A stretch of DNA of 64,000 bases, taken from positions 749,001-813,000 of the forward strand of contig JAGMWU010000041.1 of assembly GCA_018697195.1 (NCBI GenBank), written 5' to 3'. This stretch comes from Certhia americana. Lineage: Eukaryota; Chordata; Aves; Passeriformes; Certhiidae. The translations under genes and the position numbers were made by a program. Below the pieces are notes generated by a model. That model made no database searches. It was not told the origin of the DNA and saw only the letters and a list, made by a program, of their open reading frames with translations. Every line of letters starts with the position of its first letter. Position 1 is the stretch's first letter. Shown here in pieces: positions 49,893-62,000 of the stretch.

Positions 49893-50165
49893 GTGTGAAG
49901 AAGTCATCTTACCTCAATCTTTTCTCACACGTGTCCTTGGTTTCTTAACTGTCTTGAGCAGAGAGCATTATTTGAATTCAGTTTCTTCTTGGAAGAATGA
50001 TTATGTTCTGTATATACAGAACAGAATTCTTTTGGTAGCAGAGAAACACGAGTAATTGTTAAGTTGTATCTGTTAATATGCCAATATTTATTACTGTAGT
50101 GAAATATTTAACTTTTTCATAACAAACTTATTTATTTTATTATTAAACTTTTTATATAACCTAAT
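49893..50165 (+). other. AREG: AREG last exon, 3' UTR (proposed)
   Basis: The acceptor CTCTACCTTCAG ends at 49892. The sequence then becomes AT-rich with TTCTGTATATA, AATATTTA, TTATTTATTTTATT and ATTAAACTTTTT, an order I recall from the end of the human AREG mRNA. The AU-rich motifs suggest an unstable transcript. The 5' border is uncertain. Confidence 0.5.
50142..50147 (+). terminator. AREG: AREG poly(A) signal ATTAAA
   Basis: ATTAAA, the commonest variant signal, closes the AU-rich stretch. A T-rich run at about 50175-50186 could serve as the downstream element. Confidence 0.6.
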
Positions 50166-53100
50166 CATGGTAAGATTTTTTTTTCTTGCTCTCAGGAGTA
50201 CATGTAAACATTTGAAATTAGAGCTTGGTTTCTCCTCAAAGCAAGAATTTCAACACTTGGGAGCACCAAGTGCTGCTGTGAAGAACTGCAGCCATGTGTC
50301 AGGGGTGATCTTAAAAGAGTGCAAGCTGTTTGTAAACAAAATGTACGAATGCAAGTACCTGTTTGGGAAAGAAATCCATTTAATTCAGCTAGGAGGCATC
50401 TTCTAGTTACTGAATTGGGGAGAGGCTAAGTCAGCCATCTCATTGGCAGCCAGACTTCAAACTGAGATTTGAGCAAATGTTCTGGCCCTTTGCACCTGAG
50501 TCAAGAGTTGGAATATTGAATGGCAAGGGCCTTACATCTCAGTGCAGTTGGAGGGAGTTTGGACAGCAGCTTGAAACCTGGTCTTAAATAAATGAGGAAA
50601 AGCAGCATAGCTTCAGGCCAGTTACTCCCTAAGCAGAAAGAGAGCCTTGGCCTCTACTGTCTGCTTGGAATTTCTTTTCTTTCTTGATCTTTATTAATCC
50701 AGCTATGTGCTAATGTTCCCTCTAAGCACTTCTAGCAGAGAGCTGGGGTCTAAATTCAGTTGCCTGAAGAAAGAGTTTCAAGGAGGAGAGTTTGGCTTTA
50801 TATGGTTAAAAAGAAGGGGATGCGGAAGATTGGTTTGAGCCCCTTTTTTCATAAGCATCTTCAAGAGGTGTTGAGAGCTGGGGCTTAGCTTGAAGCAGAG
50901 CGTAAAAAACCCCCCTAGCCATCAGTTTTAATTAGGATGCAGGTTGTGTATCCAGTGGAGGACTGCAGCTTACTCCTGCCTGGAGTTGCTGAGATGTCTT
51001 GGCCTCCCGAGTTGGCCAGGGAGTTCCCAGGCTCTGAGAGCAGCCTGTATGGTATGTAGCAGAGGTACAGGTAAGGTATTGCAACATCTTTTGGGAAGAT
51101 TGCAAGACTTCATTCCAGGTAACTTGCTTCATTACCAAAGTAAACAGCATTTCTCCAAGTGGCTTTTCCACAGACATTTGCTATTAGAGCTCTGGCAAGA
51201 AAAGCTGTTTCTGTCAGTCTTGCCAAGATTTTTTTGCTTTGGAGTAAACAAGCTTGATCTCAGTGGTGACCAAACCATGGCCTAGTGAGACTGGGGATGG
51301 ATTATAACTCCCTTTTAAAAGCCATCAGACTCTTCTCCAGAAACTTTTCTCTCTATAGTTTGCATTTTAGAGGAAGTAACAAGTTTTTTACTTGTTAGGC
51401 TAAACCAACACTAGTGTGGGAAACAGAGCTGTTCTCTCTCTTCCGTCCCCACTTTCTAAGCCTGAGCGGAGTGAAGCTACCAATGTAAGTTGTAGATTGC
51501 ATCTGTTGTGTGCTTTTAATAGTCTGATAAATGAGTGGGCTGGAAAGTATTTTCCAAAAATAAGGAGTTGGGAACTGGAGAGGCAACAGCGGAGGGCAGA
51601 CTTCATAGACTTGCTCCTTTCTAAGGATTTAGGTGTCAGCCAGGTTTTCTGAAAGTTTGTGTGGCCAGCAACTCTACTGGAGAGCTCTTTATTGTGCTTT
51701 GCTCTTGGGCAGAAACATCCAGCACTGCTGTAGGTCTTGCCAGCAGAGCTTTGCTGTGCATAAGAGATGATGCTGCCTCAGGCAGGGCAGGCGACTTCCA
51801 GTGTTCCCTGTGATGGCTTGTTGAACACTTGGAACTGTTTTCTGCGTTTGGAAAATTTAGTGCAGGGAACTGAGGGCAAATCGCCCTGTCCATGAAAGGC
51901 ACAGGTAATTATAAATCCAGAACTGATGAATATAAGAAAGTAAAAATTCCCTTCATTATGCTTTAATCAATTACAAGTTCTAGCAAGCATAATGCTTTTT
52001 CTGCCATGGCCTTTGCTAATAAAGCCTGCTTCAAGCTTCTGAATGGAACTGTGATGCGCAAGCACCATATAGACCTGCAGTGTCCAGTGGGTTGGTTGCT
52101 TAAAAGAACCACAACAGATAGGTGGAACTGTGTATCTGGAAGTCTCTTGCTGTCCAAGGATGCTTTGCTCGTGTGACAAGAAAATGTCATCTGCTGCAAC
52201 GTAAGGGCAAAGATAATTTTTATTGTTGATCCTGCACAGCCAGGTCTGTATATCTTCAGGATGTTCACTATCTGGCTTTTGATTACCCCCCCACCACCAG
52301 GGAGTTCCCTTGGTTTCATGAGCATGCCTGGATTTCTGGTGGAACATCTTAGTAATAAGTTATGCCTCCAGATTTTTCTTGACCTTCCATTGACAGTGCT
52401 GCTGTGAGGGGAGTACACCTGTGTCCTTCTCACTTGTAACTGCTTCAGCAAAGACCTGAGGGAGGAGCCTCATGTGTTTGCACAATTTTCTGCACACAGG
52501 GCTGATTTGGCAAGGTATTTTTGATATCCAGATCAGTATCCAGGGATAATGTGATGGTCATGCCTCCTTGCACAATTCCTTTGTCTTTCCTGAACGTTTT
52601 GTTCTCTGTGACTGTTGTAGAAAGAATGATAGTTCATCAGGTGCACCTATTGTGCACTTAATGGAGCTTTTGAGTGTTTGTAGTTGTCTGTGACCCAGGA
52701 GCTTCCTGTCTGCTTCTGGAATTGATTTCCCTCCTCCTGCCCACATCCCAGTATGCCCTTTTCCCCCTCAGAGCAGTAGCAGATGTTACTCTGAATTTAA
52801 CAAGTTTTCCTCGGTAAATCCAGATGTTCATGGACATCTGTGAAGGTGTTTGTACTGTCAGCGATCCCAGATAGCTGTGCAGTGGTTTGCTTCACCTGCA
52901 TTTGAATTGTTTGATGCCTTTTCCAATAACTGGTGTAAAGGTTTGAGTCCTTAAAAGATTGTGGGTGTTTTTTGTAGCAATATATAATTGTAATATAATT
53001 ACCTAGCACTACTGTTGCTTCAGTAAATTCCCTGAGCAAGCGAGCCTGAAAGCAAGGCTGTGAACTGGGACAGATTTTTGCCTGTCTTGTGAGGGGGTTT

Positions 53101-56100
53101 CTTGGTTCAGTATGTCCCACTTCCGAACAATCCTGCGCTCACCTGGCCCTTGAGGTGTTCTCTTGGACAGGAAGCCATGGCTCCGTGTCCTTGGTCACTG
53201 CTGAATGCAGTGAGTGAGCATGTGCAAAGAGCAAGGGCTGCTTTGTGCTGTCACTGTTGGACTCTGTTCACGTGAGACAGATCAGTGGACAGAAGGGTCA
53301 GACAGTCCTTAATAAGCCAACCTAGCTTCCTTCTCATTTTGTGAATAAAGAAGTGCATACCTGTCGTTCCTCTGCTGGTTACACCTTTCGTGAGCCAATA
53401 ATCCTCGTTTGCTGCAGGTCTGGCTTTGTCTGTGACTCGGGAGTCGCTCGGCTGAGACAGCTATGCCTGTGAGTGTCAGAGGGAAACAGCTATTGTTTGC
53501 TTTCTGTATAGGCCCTCAGCCAAGGAAGCAGCATTTGTGCCTTCTTCAACCAAAGAAGACCTTTGAGATAGCACATTCATTTCTCTGAAGTAGAGAAATC
53601 CTTTCAAAATGGAATGGTAATGTGAGTTGGTGATTGAACAAGGGCTGAACCTGCTAGCTGTCCCAGGTTTTACCCCCAAGACTGCCCTTTCCTTGCATTG
53701 TTTCCCCTCAAGTTTCTAAGCAGTGTCATTTATGTTCAGAAATTGTTGGAGATGCACAGGGCAAATGCAGGTGAAGAGTTTCAAATGAAACTTCCAAGTG
53801 TAATTTGGGTAGGTACAGAGTTAGTGTGGCTCTCATTGATACTGGTCTGCATTGCTGTCAGACGGTATCTGGCTCCTTGCAGTTAAAAGGCACTTCCCTG
53901 CCTTATGCCTGGGGATGATTACTGTTGGGGATGAAAGGCAGACACCTCCTGGGTGGAGCAGAGCAGAGCAAAACCAAACCAGGGCTTAGGGCAACAAATG
54001 TTCTGTCAGGTCTCAGTCCCCCTCATTTATGGTGAAAGCTTTTCAAAAACATGCACGGTAGTGACGTGTGTCGATCCTGTGGGATGTTCTAGGGAAGCAC
54101 TACAGCATGTTTCCTGAAAGAGATAGCAGCAGTTGGGATTCTAGCTGGGAAGAGGAGTAAGGTGAAAGGACAGGGTAGCAGGGTTGAGCAAAATGAACCA
54201 GAATAAGGACAGGATTTGAACCACTTCTCTCATACCACAGGCATAGCAAGGAATACTAAGGCATATTGAGGTATATGGAATAAACCCCTGTGCTGTCTAA
54301 GTGCCTGTGCATACCTGTTCCAGGGCCTTTTGCAGGCTCAGCAGGATGCACCTCTTCCCTCTCTCCACTGGGGGAGAGACTAGTGGGAAAACTGATACCG
54401 TGATGCATGCTGTGTCAGGGATAAAACCAGAAACCATTCACAGACCTTTGGGGAGCTCGCATTAGCAGCAGTACGGAGAAAAGGGTCGCCCTACCATGGC
54501 TGCACACTTATTTTTCTCGGTCACATTTACAGACCTACAAGGCTAGGAGACTTCACGTAGAAAAGGAATGGTGCCATTAGCTATATAGCCATACCTTTAA
54601 AAGATAAGATTCGAAAGAGGACAATGAGGTTCAACAGACAAAAATGGTCACTGGTTTTTCCAACCTCTAGTTAGGTGCACAGAAACTGCTGTTGTAGGTG
54701 CAAGCTTGGTGACAGTACCTGCAAAAAGATAGCCAGTGGAATTTCGTATTTGGGAAGGTATTTCTGCAGATGTGAGGGGATTTCTGCTTACTGTGCAAGA
54801 CAGACAATGATTGCTTTTATGCTTGGTCCTTGATTTTCTATTAAATAAAAATTAAAGAAAAAATAACATTAGTACTTCTCCTCTGTTCTATGTCCATCCC
54901 AGCAATGCAGACTGGAATTGAACTGGTTTTTCTGTGGGCTGACATGATTTACATAAGAAATCACTTACTGCAAGCTAATGAGCAAGCAGTGCAAGACTCA
55001 ACACTGTGTGTCTGTTAGCAAAACTATCACAGGAAAATCTGGTACAGGGGTTCAACAGTGATGGTGGGGTGCTTGGTCATCATCAGCCCTGTGTCACCTG
55101 GGTGCTAGGAGCATCAGTCTGAGTTTTGTCATGGACATTTAGTGGGAGATCAAGGAAAACAGCATATTCAGAAGATCCCATCTTTTTGCTGGGGTCTGAG
55201 AAATTGCTTTAAGACTCGATTAAAGCATTTCATAATTCCTTTTGTTGAGATTATCTTTGCTTGTGCCAAAAAGACCTTTCATTCAGAAGGCATCTATAGG
55301 TAACTGAGGCCTTGTCAGTGCATCGAGACTGTTGTTTGAACAAGTGGCTTGAATTTGCATCTTTCTCTCTGCTAAAACCTTGTTTCTGGTTTTCCCTGGT
55401 TCTCAGTGTATTTAAACAACGTTCACTGTCAGGCTGTTGCATCTTCAGGATTTGTTTCAGTCCCTGCTCTGGTGCAGAGCGTGTGACATAAAGCTATTAC
55501 ACACTGAATCCTGAGTGGGAGTAGGGTGAGTGTTGCCACTCAAACAACTCTGTGCTTTTCTGTGTCACACCAATGTTGCACAAGAGTCTCTAAATGAATC
55601 CCACTCAGACATCCCAAGTGATTGCACTATGGTTCAAAACTATGATTCAACATCCACAGCCTTGCTGGTGCTGGGGAGATGCTGCACAGAATGGCAAACT
55701 CACAGCAGAAGAAGGCAGCTTGTGTTTTCTTGGGAGGAGCCAATTAATAACAGCATTATCTTCATCAAGTGTTCCCACCTTTAATGAAGGCCAAAAAGCC
55801 TTTTGTCCCCTCGCTCAAATTTCATCACAGCCATCCCCTGGGCTCAGTGTGCAAGCCAGTCTGGAGGGAGCTCTTTGGAAAGCAGCCAGCTGGTCTGCCA
55901 GGAGATTGGATCCAGTTGCATCAGCATGGGAGCAGGAATGCTCCCAGGGCTGGCGGGACCTGTCCTAACTGGTTTGCCAAAGCTCCTCCCACAAGAGCTC
56001 CTGCAAGGACATCCACTTACCTCACCAAAACCTGGGTGATCCAACGATCCTGAAAGTAGAACAGCTGTTTAGCTGGCAGAAGCAGAAAGTTAACCTTTCT

Positions 56101-59100
56101 CTGGGCTCTGAATTTGGGGACATTGTGAAGTGATCAGTGAAACAGCACCAAAGTGCTATCAAGCCATACTGTTTTAACTGTAGGACTATCACAGACTAAC
56201 ATCTATCAAAACAAGGATGAGCCAGGCCCTTGTTTAGTAGAAGATTAGATCAATTGGTCTGTGATGATTAACAGCTGATGCTGCAGATAATTTTATGGAA
56301 AGCACTCCAGCCTTTTCGAAGGGCTGTCTCGGACCGACTGCTTTGTGAAGGGTTATCAGTGCTCATGACTTTACTGTGAACCTTTCTATCAGCCATGGTG
56401 CTTCTGTGAGGGAACAGTTGTAGCTCTTGGTCTTTTATATGAACAGTGTTTTGGCAGGAAGCTTTGTGGGAGCTTCAAGGTTTGGCTTTTTTTTACTTGT
56501 ACTTGTGCACATCAGGTCTGAGTATCTACAGCTGCCTGGTACTGTGAGGCACTCGCTTCAGGGGCCAGTCCCTGGAGATGCTTAATTACACGAAGGACTG
56601 GCTTCTGGTGTGGAAGCATGGCCTGGGAACCTAAAGTTTCACCTTCTTTGGAGCAAGGGCATTAATGGCCTCTAGGACCAGTGGGGATGGAGTTCAGTGT
56701 ATGACCTAAATATTACTATAAAGATGTTAGAAAATAGTGAGACAACTTTATTTCCTCTCATAATTTTGATTAAGTGGTATGATTTATGACGTTTGTCTGC
56801 CAACTGTAGCTGGGAGTCGGAGACCATGAGTGAGAAGTCATCATCAGCAACAGATAAGTTTCCATCTCTCATCCAGGCAGCACGGGAGCAGGATATGGGC
56901 TGACATTCCAGCCCAGCTGATCTCGTGTGCTCTGAAGGAAGTAGGACAGGCAGCAGACAAACCCTCAGGCCTGTTTATGAAATATTCCTGTACAGTAGCT
57001 CCCAAAGTGAAGCGTAGGGAGGCTCACAGTTACCAGGGGAGAGGGGAGCAGGAAACAGGGCTTGAGGGGAGGCTGTTAACTGAAGCCACGACCTATGCAA
57101 AAAGAAGCCTGACAATTCCTTCTTCACCCCCCCTACCTCGCTAATGACTGCTGGAAAGCTTTTCCAATGCAAAGCATCTGGGATGACTTTGTAGCACAGA
57201 GAACAGTGATTAAACAGATGGTATCACCCACGAGCACGGCTGAGCGCGGCTTGTACATGTCTTGGGGAGAAACAGGATATGCCACACAAGACAGTACTTT
57301 GCATTGGGTTACTGTGCCCACACACCTTCTGTGTGACCTGGCGTGGCGCGTCTGCCCGGCCTCCCAGAGTGCACTCGAGCACAGCCCAGAGAGAGAGAGC
57401 TGTGCTCTGTGCCTCACTGCAGCACAGAGGGCTGCCTGGTGCCACTGAGGCACCGAGCACTGCCCTACTGGGCACCAAAGATCAACTGCAGGGGTTTGTT
57501 TCTGGCTTTTGCTGGGAAGGTTTCATCCTGCTTACAGCTTCCTGGTACCTCTCGTTCTTCCTTGCTGTGTCTCTCTGTGGGCACTGTGTGTGAATAGCTG
57601 TTCCCCCAATACATGTGCCCTTCTAAGCTGTGTTTCCTCAGGAAAAAAAGAAACCTTCTGCTTTCCCTTCCTAAGAAGCTGAGATTGGTGATACTTCACA
57701 CTTTTAATCATCCTTTTCTCAGCACCACTGTCAGATCAATGAAACTGCTGTGTACTCTCAAAGAATCAGCACAGCTAAGTGAGGAGTTCATCCCTGGCAC
57801 AGACTAAGACCTGACAGTTGCAGGATATCTTGTGAGCCTCAGGTCTGTTTGCACATTGCTAACTGCCGTGATAGTCCTGTTAGTGTAACAGCACCACTCT
57901 GATACCCTGGCCCAGCTGCAGTGGGATGATGATACCTCTCCAAGACCTCTTTAATGTGTCCTTCAGGATAGTGTTCTCTAAGCTATTCCTGCCTTTTTAT
58001 CCAAAGCTGTGTGCTCTTGGCTGTTGTGGTAAGGGATGTTTGGCTGGAGGTTCCAGCAAGGTGTAAGGAATCTTGCAGTGTCTGAGGCGTTACTTCTGCC
58101 TGTGGAGCCTTTCTTGGAGAGGTTGAGCAACCAAGACCTCACCACACTGCAGGAGGAGAGCTTTGTGACCTCCTTTCAAAGCTGTAGGAAACCAGCAGCA
58201 GGGCAATGACCATTGCCTCGTGCTTCTGTCAGCCTGCACGGCTCCTCTGGTGCTCGTGGAATTTATAACTTCCAGTCCATAAACCAGCAGTTGTCTGTCC
58301 TCTCTAACCAATATTAGGCTGATCAACTATTGAGCCTTAAAGGGTTTTCCAGCAGAATCAGAAAATACTAGGAGTGCAAGTGTTAGTCTGGAGATTTCAC
58401 CCCATTCTGCACAGCCTCCCAGAAATATTTCTATCTTCCTTTGGCCAGTTGAGAGCCAAATTCTCCATTAGTGACATGCCTTCAATACAGAACTGTTTCT
58501 TCTCCACCCCCCAGCAGATGAGGTGTGAGCTGCACTGTACAAAGGAGGCACTGAGCCAGGCTTGGAAAGCCGACCTCCCTGTTCATATTGTCTTCCTGAG
58601 GCAATCCCACACCTTCCTCCTGGTGCTGCTGCAACCAGCGTGGCTGTCTGCTAATCTGAGCAGTATTAGTCAGAAAGGCCCAGCTGTGAGAGTTTAGCCC
58701 CCGGAAGAGAGAGCCCAGGTCTCAGAGACAGCCTTTTTCAGGAGTGTCTCCTGCAGCCCTGTAGGATTTGTGGTGAGTCACTGGAAAACTGGAGGTAAAG
58801 AGAATTTGCTGTGAGAAATGCCATGCTGTCATCTATTCCTAGCCTGCTTCTGTGGGTTTGTTTCTTTCTGTGCTACCCAGGACGATGTGTAGACGGTGTG
58901 TAGACGAGGCTCTGCACCTGGTTCTCACCCATCCACTATTTCAGGATTTAGGTGTATCTACTTAGTAGCAAAAATTTATATAGGTTAATTCCCACACTCC
59001 CAATGAATGAATCATTAAGGGAACAAAGAGAGGTGCCTCCTTTAAAGCATCACTGCCACCTGCATTATGAACATACGCCCAGGTTTACCTGTATGTATTT

Positions 59101-61249
59101 AACCCCTTATCAGAGCAAGCGACAGGCAGCTCTGGTACTGGCTGCACCTCTCCCATGGATGGCCAGGAGGAAACATGTTCTTGCACTTGGAAGTGATGTG
59201 CAAAATGCAAAAGAAAGCTGAAAGAACCCCTCAAACCCCTATGTAGGGAGGCTGAGTACAGAACTACACCTGGCCAGAGATACGTCCCAGCTCCCAAACC
59301 CTTTCCAGACATACTGAGGGGGAGTAATACCCTGCATCTGCTTAGCATCTGGTAAAAGTGAGCTGGAAAGGTGTCCCTCCCACTAGGAAAGCCTGAAAGC
59401 CTCCTTGCTAGTAAGTGGTGAGCACTTGGAGGGGTGTAGCTGATGGTCCAAGCCAAAGGATGCAGTAGCTTCCCATTAGAGCAAATTGTTTCCTCCTGGA
59501 TGCAAGTAAGAACAGCAACCCTTTCAGCTGAGAGCTGCATTTTGGCTCGAGCTGCAAGGGGGAGGAAGGAGCTGGCTCTGTCTCCTCTGTGTTTTTCCCA
59601 CTTGGTTGGGTTGTCAGTGTACAGTCTGAAAGAGGTGTGCCCCAAGGATGTGAGAGGAGATAAGCCTCTGAACTGCATTAGCACATGAAAGAAAAAACGG
59701 TGGGAGCTTCCAAAGGATGGCAGAGGTTCAAAACTTGCTCACAGAAGCACACTCCTCCAGCCGGAGGCGTGGCAATGTAGCATGAGATGAGAACGGAGCG
59801 CAAAGTGATTAATGCCAGTGCCATTCTTAGTAAGGAGTCCTATTTTTAGTACGGATTGGTTTGGAATATGCATGGCTTTAAAATCAAAGGGCCACTGGAA
59901 GGAGAACTCTAGAAAAAGGCACTGACTGCAAAGATCAAAGTACAGATTCCTTCTAAAGATGACCCTGAGACACACGATGGCAGATGCTGGATGCTGTAGG
60001 CCCTTTGGTCCAGTGCTCTGTAGCGGTGCTGTCCCATTCCCCTTCCTTTCAGGCACCATTAGAAGCAGGATCCCAGGCTTCTCTTATGGCCTCTGCACTC
60101 TGCAATCCAGTAAAGTACTGTGCTTCCAAGGGTCTCCTGCACTCAAATGAGAGCCACAGAAATAAAATAGGTATTGTCTCTCACAGTGACTCAGAAACTG
60201 ATAGTTTGGCTGATGGTTTGTATGTGTGTTGCAGACGTGGCTGTGATTTCTGAAGAACTAATGCCCTGACTCACCTGTAGGGCATCTAGGCATCCTGGGC
60301 GAATATCCAGAGGCCTCAGATTCAGCATGGACACCATTTTCCAGCAAAAGAGGAGGAACAAACTGTGGAAACCCTTGGAATCAGTGGCACCTACTGTGCA
60401 CTAGCTGCTCTGAGCGTTTCACTTTGCTTCAGTTAGCCTAAAGTGACTTTTCCTCTTCTGGTTTTTCATAGTCCTTTAGTATAAGTAACAAAAAAAAATC
60501 TCTTTCCATTGTCATATTGGAGCATATCTAAGATCCAGGGCACATTTCAGAATGGACTTGGCTGCAAGACCAGCTGTTTGGATGTTGAAGGTAGAGGGAT
60601 CTCAGAGGTGGTTGAGTACCGCTCTGGAAAGTCTGTGGTGGAGAGGGAAGGGCTTGGGGGTCTTCTTGTTTGGTTTTCCCTTTGCTGTACAATATTAGAG
60701 GTACCATTTGGGTTTTCTCTTCTTTTCTAATTTTGGGACACAGCACAAAATTAGGAAGTGTAGTCAGATGTGATGGCCACAAGCCCTGTAGGGAGCCCAG
60801 CCAGTGTGCTGTGCTGCTCATGGTTAGCAGCAAGGACCCCAAGTGACCTCTCTGCTGTCAGCACATGCAACTGTGGCAGACAGCAAAGTTTACTGAGAAG
60901 GTTCAGGTATGTGAAACAATGGGGGTGATCTGAAGGCTTCTGTGTTTGTTTTAGAGGTAAAGAAAAACAGTGTAACACTTGGCCTTTTCTTTGATTAACA
61001 TGTAATCTCACCTGGGGAGACTGCAGGGGGAATTCTATCCTAGGATGTGCAGTGAGGGTTATTGGTAAAGTACCTGGCTTTAGTAAAGTACCAGTGGCTG
61101 CTGCTCTGACTGCGATTATAGGTGAGAGGTTTTTTGGGGAGCACGCTGCTTTTCTTTCGTCTGATCACAATGGCTGTCTAGCAGATCTATGCAGTTAGTC
61201 CAGGGAAAAACGAAATGTTGCAGTAAAGTCTAATTTCAGTCTTTTCAAT

Positions 61250-61345
61250 ACAAAAATCTCATAATTATTTTTTAAATGATCAGTTTTTAAATTTTGTTAT
61301 TTTTCATTTCCTGTAAAATGAAAAAAAAAAAAAAAACAAAACACT
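61250..61345. repeat. AT-rich tract with A16 run
   Basis: AT-rich sequence ends in a run of 16 A at 61321-61336 followed by CAAAACAC. It may be simple slippage or the tail of an unrecognised retrocopy. Confidence 0.6.
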
Positions 61346-61977
61346 CACAGGAAGAGAGTTATTTGTACTGAATTAAAGATGACATTTTGTTTGACCTGGA
61401 GTTTTGTGTTTGGGAGTGTTTTCACTTGGCTAAGGTCACAAGAGAATAACTGCTGTGGGGTGAGAGTTCTCCAGGCTGCCCTGTGGGGACAGGACACCAA
61501 GGATGCGTGCACAGGTACCTGCTTGCTCATTCTCTCTGCTCTGCACGTTATTGGAGATATCTTTGTTTACAGTGAGGTGACTGAGGTGCGTAGCTTTGTC
61601 CTTGCTGCTTACCCACCCAAACACACCTCAAAGTACAACGCAAGTGACTATAAATAGTTTGGGATCCTTTGAGGCAAAATGCAGCTGCAACATAACCACA
61701 CCGTTGGGTCCAAGTTTCACGGATGACAGCAGAAGTCCTACTGAAATCTACAGTTGGTTTTCCAAAGCCAGGAGCACACCCTGAAGTCACTAATTGTGGT
61801 GTTTCCCCATTGATCTCCACCGGGCAGAGTTGAGCCCATGCTGAAGACTTCTGAAAGTGCTGCTGTGCAGCTGTGGATCTGGTCCCATCACCTCCTGTGA
61901 ACTCACTGATGTCTCACCACTGTAAGAGACAGCAAGACCTGGCAGCTCTGCTCACCTCCAGCACAAGTGCTTAACAG

Positions 61978-62000
61978 ATTGTTTCCCATTGGGAAACAAT
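61978..62000. repeat. Perfect 23-bp palindrome
   Basis: ATTGTTTCCCA (61978-61988) and TGGGAAACAAT (61990-62000) are exact reverse complements around one central T. This could be a dimeric transcription-factor site. Confidence 0.8.

Noticed and set aside
52294..52305. CTCF-like motif CCACCAGGGAGT
   Set aside because: Mismatches at two conserved G/C positions, within a C-rich run that favours chance matches.
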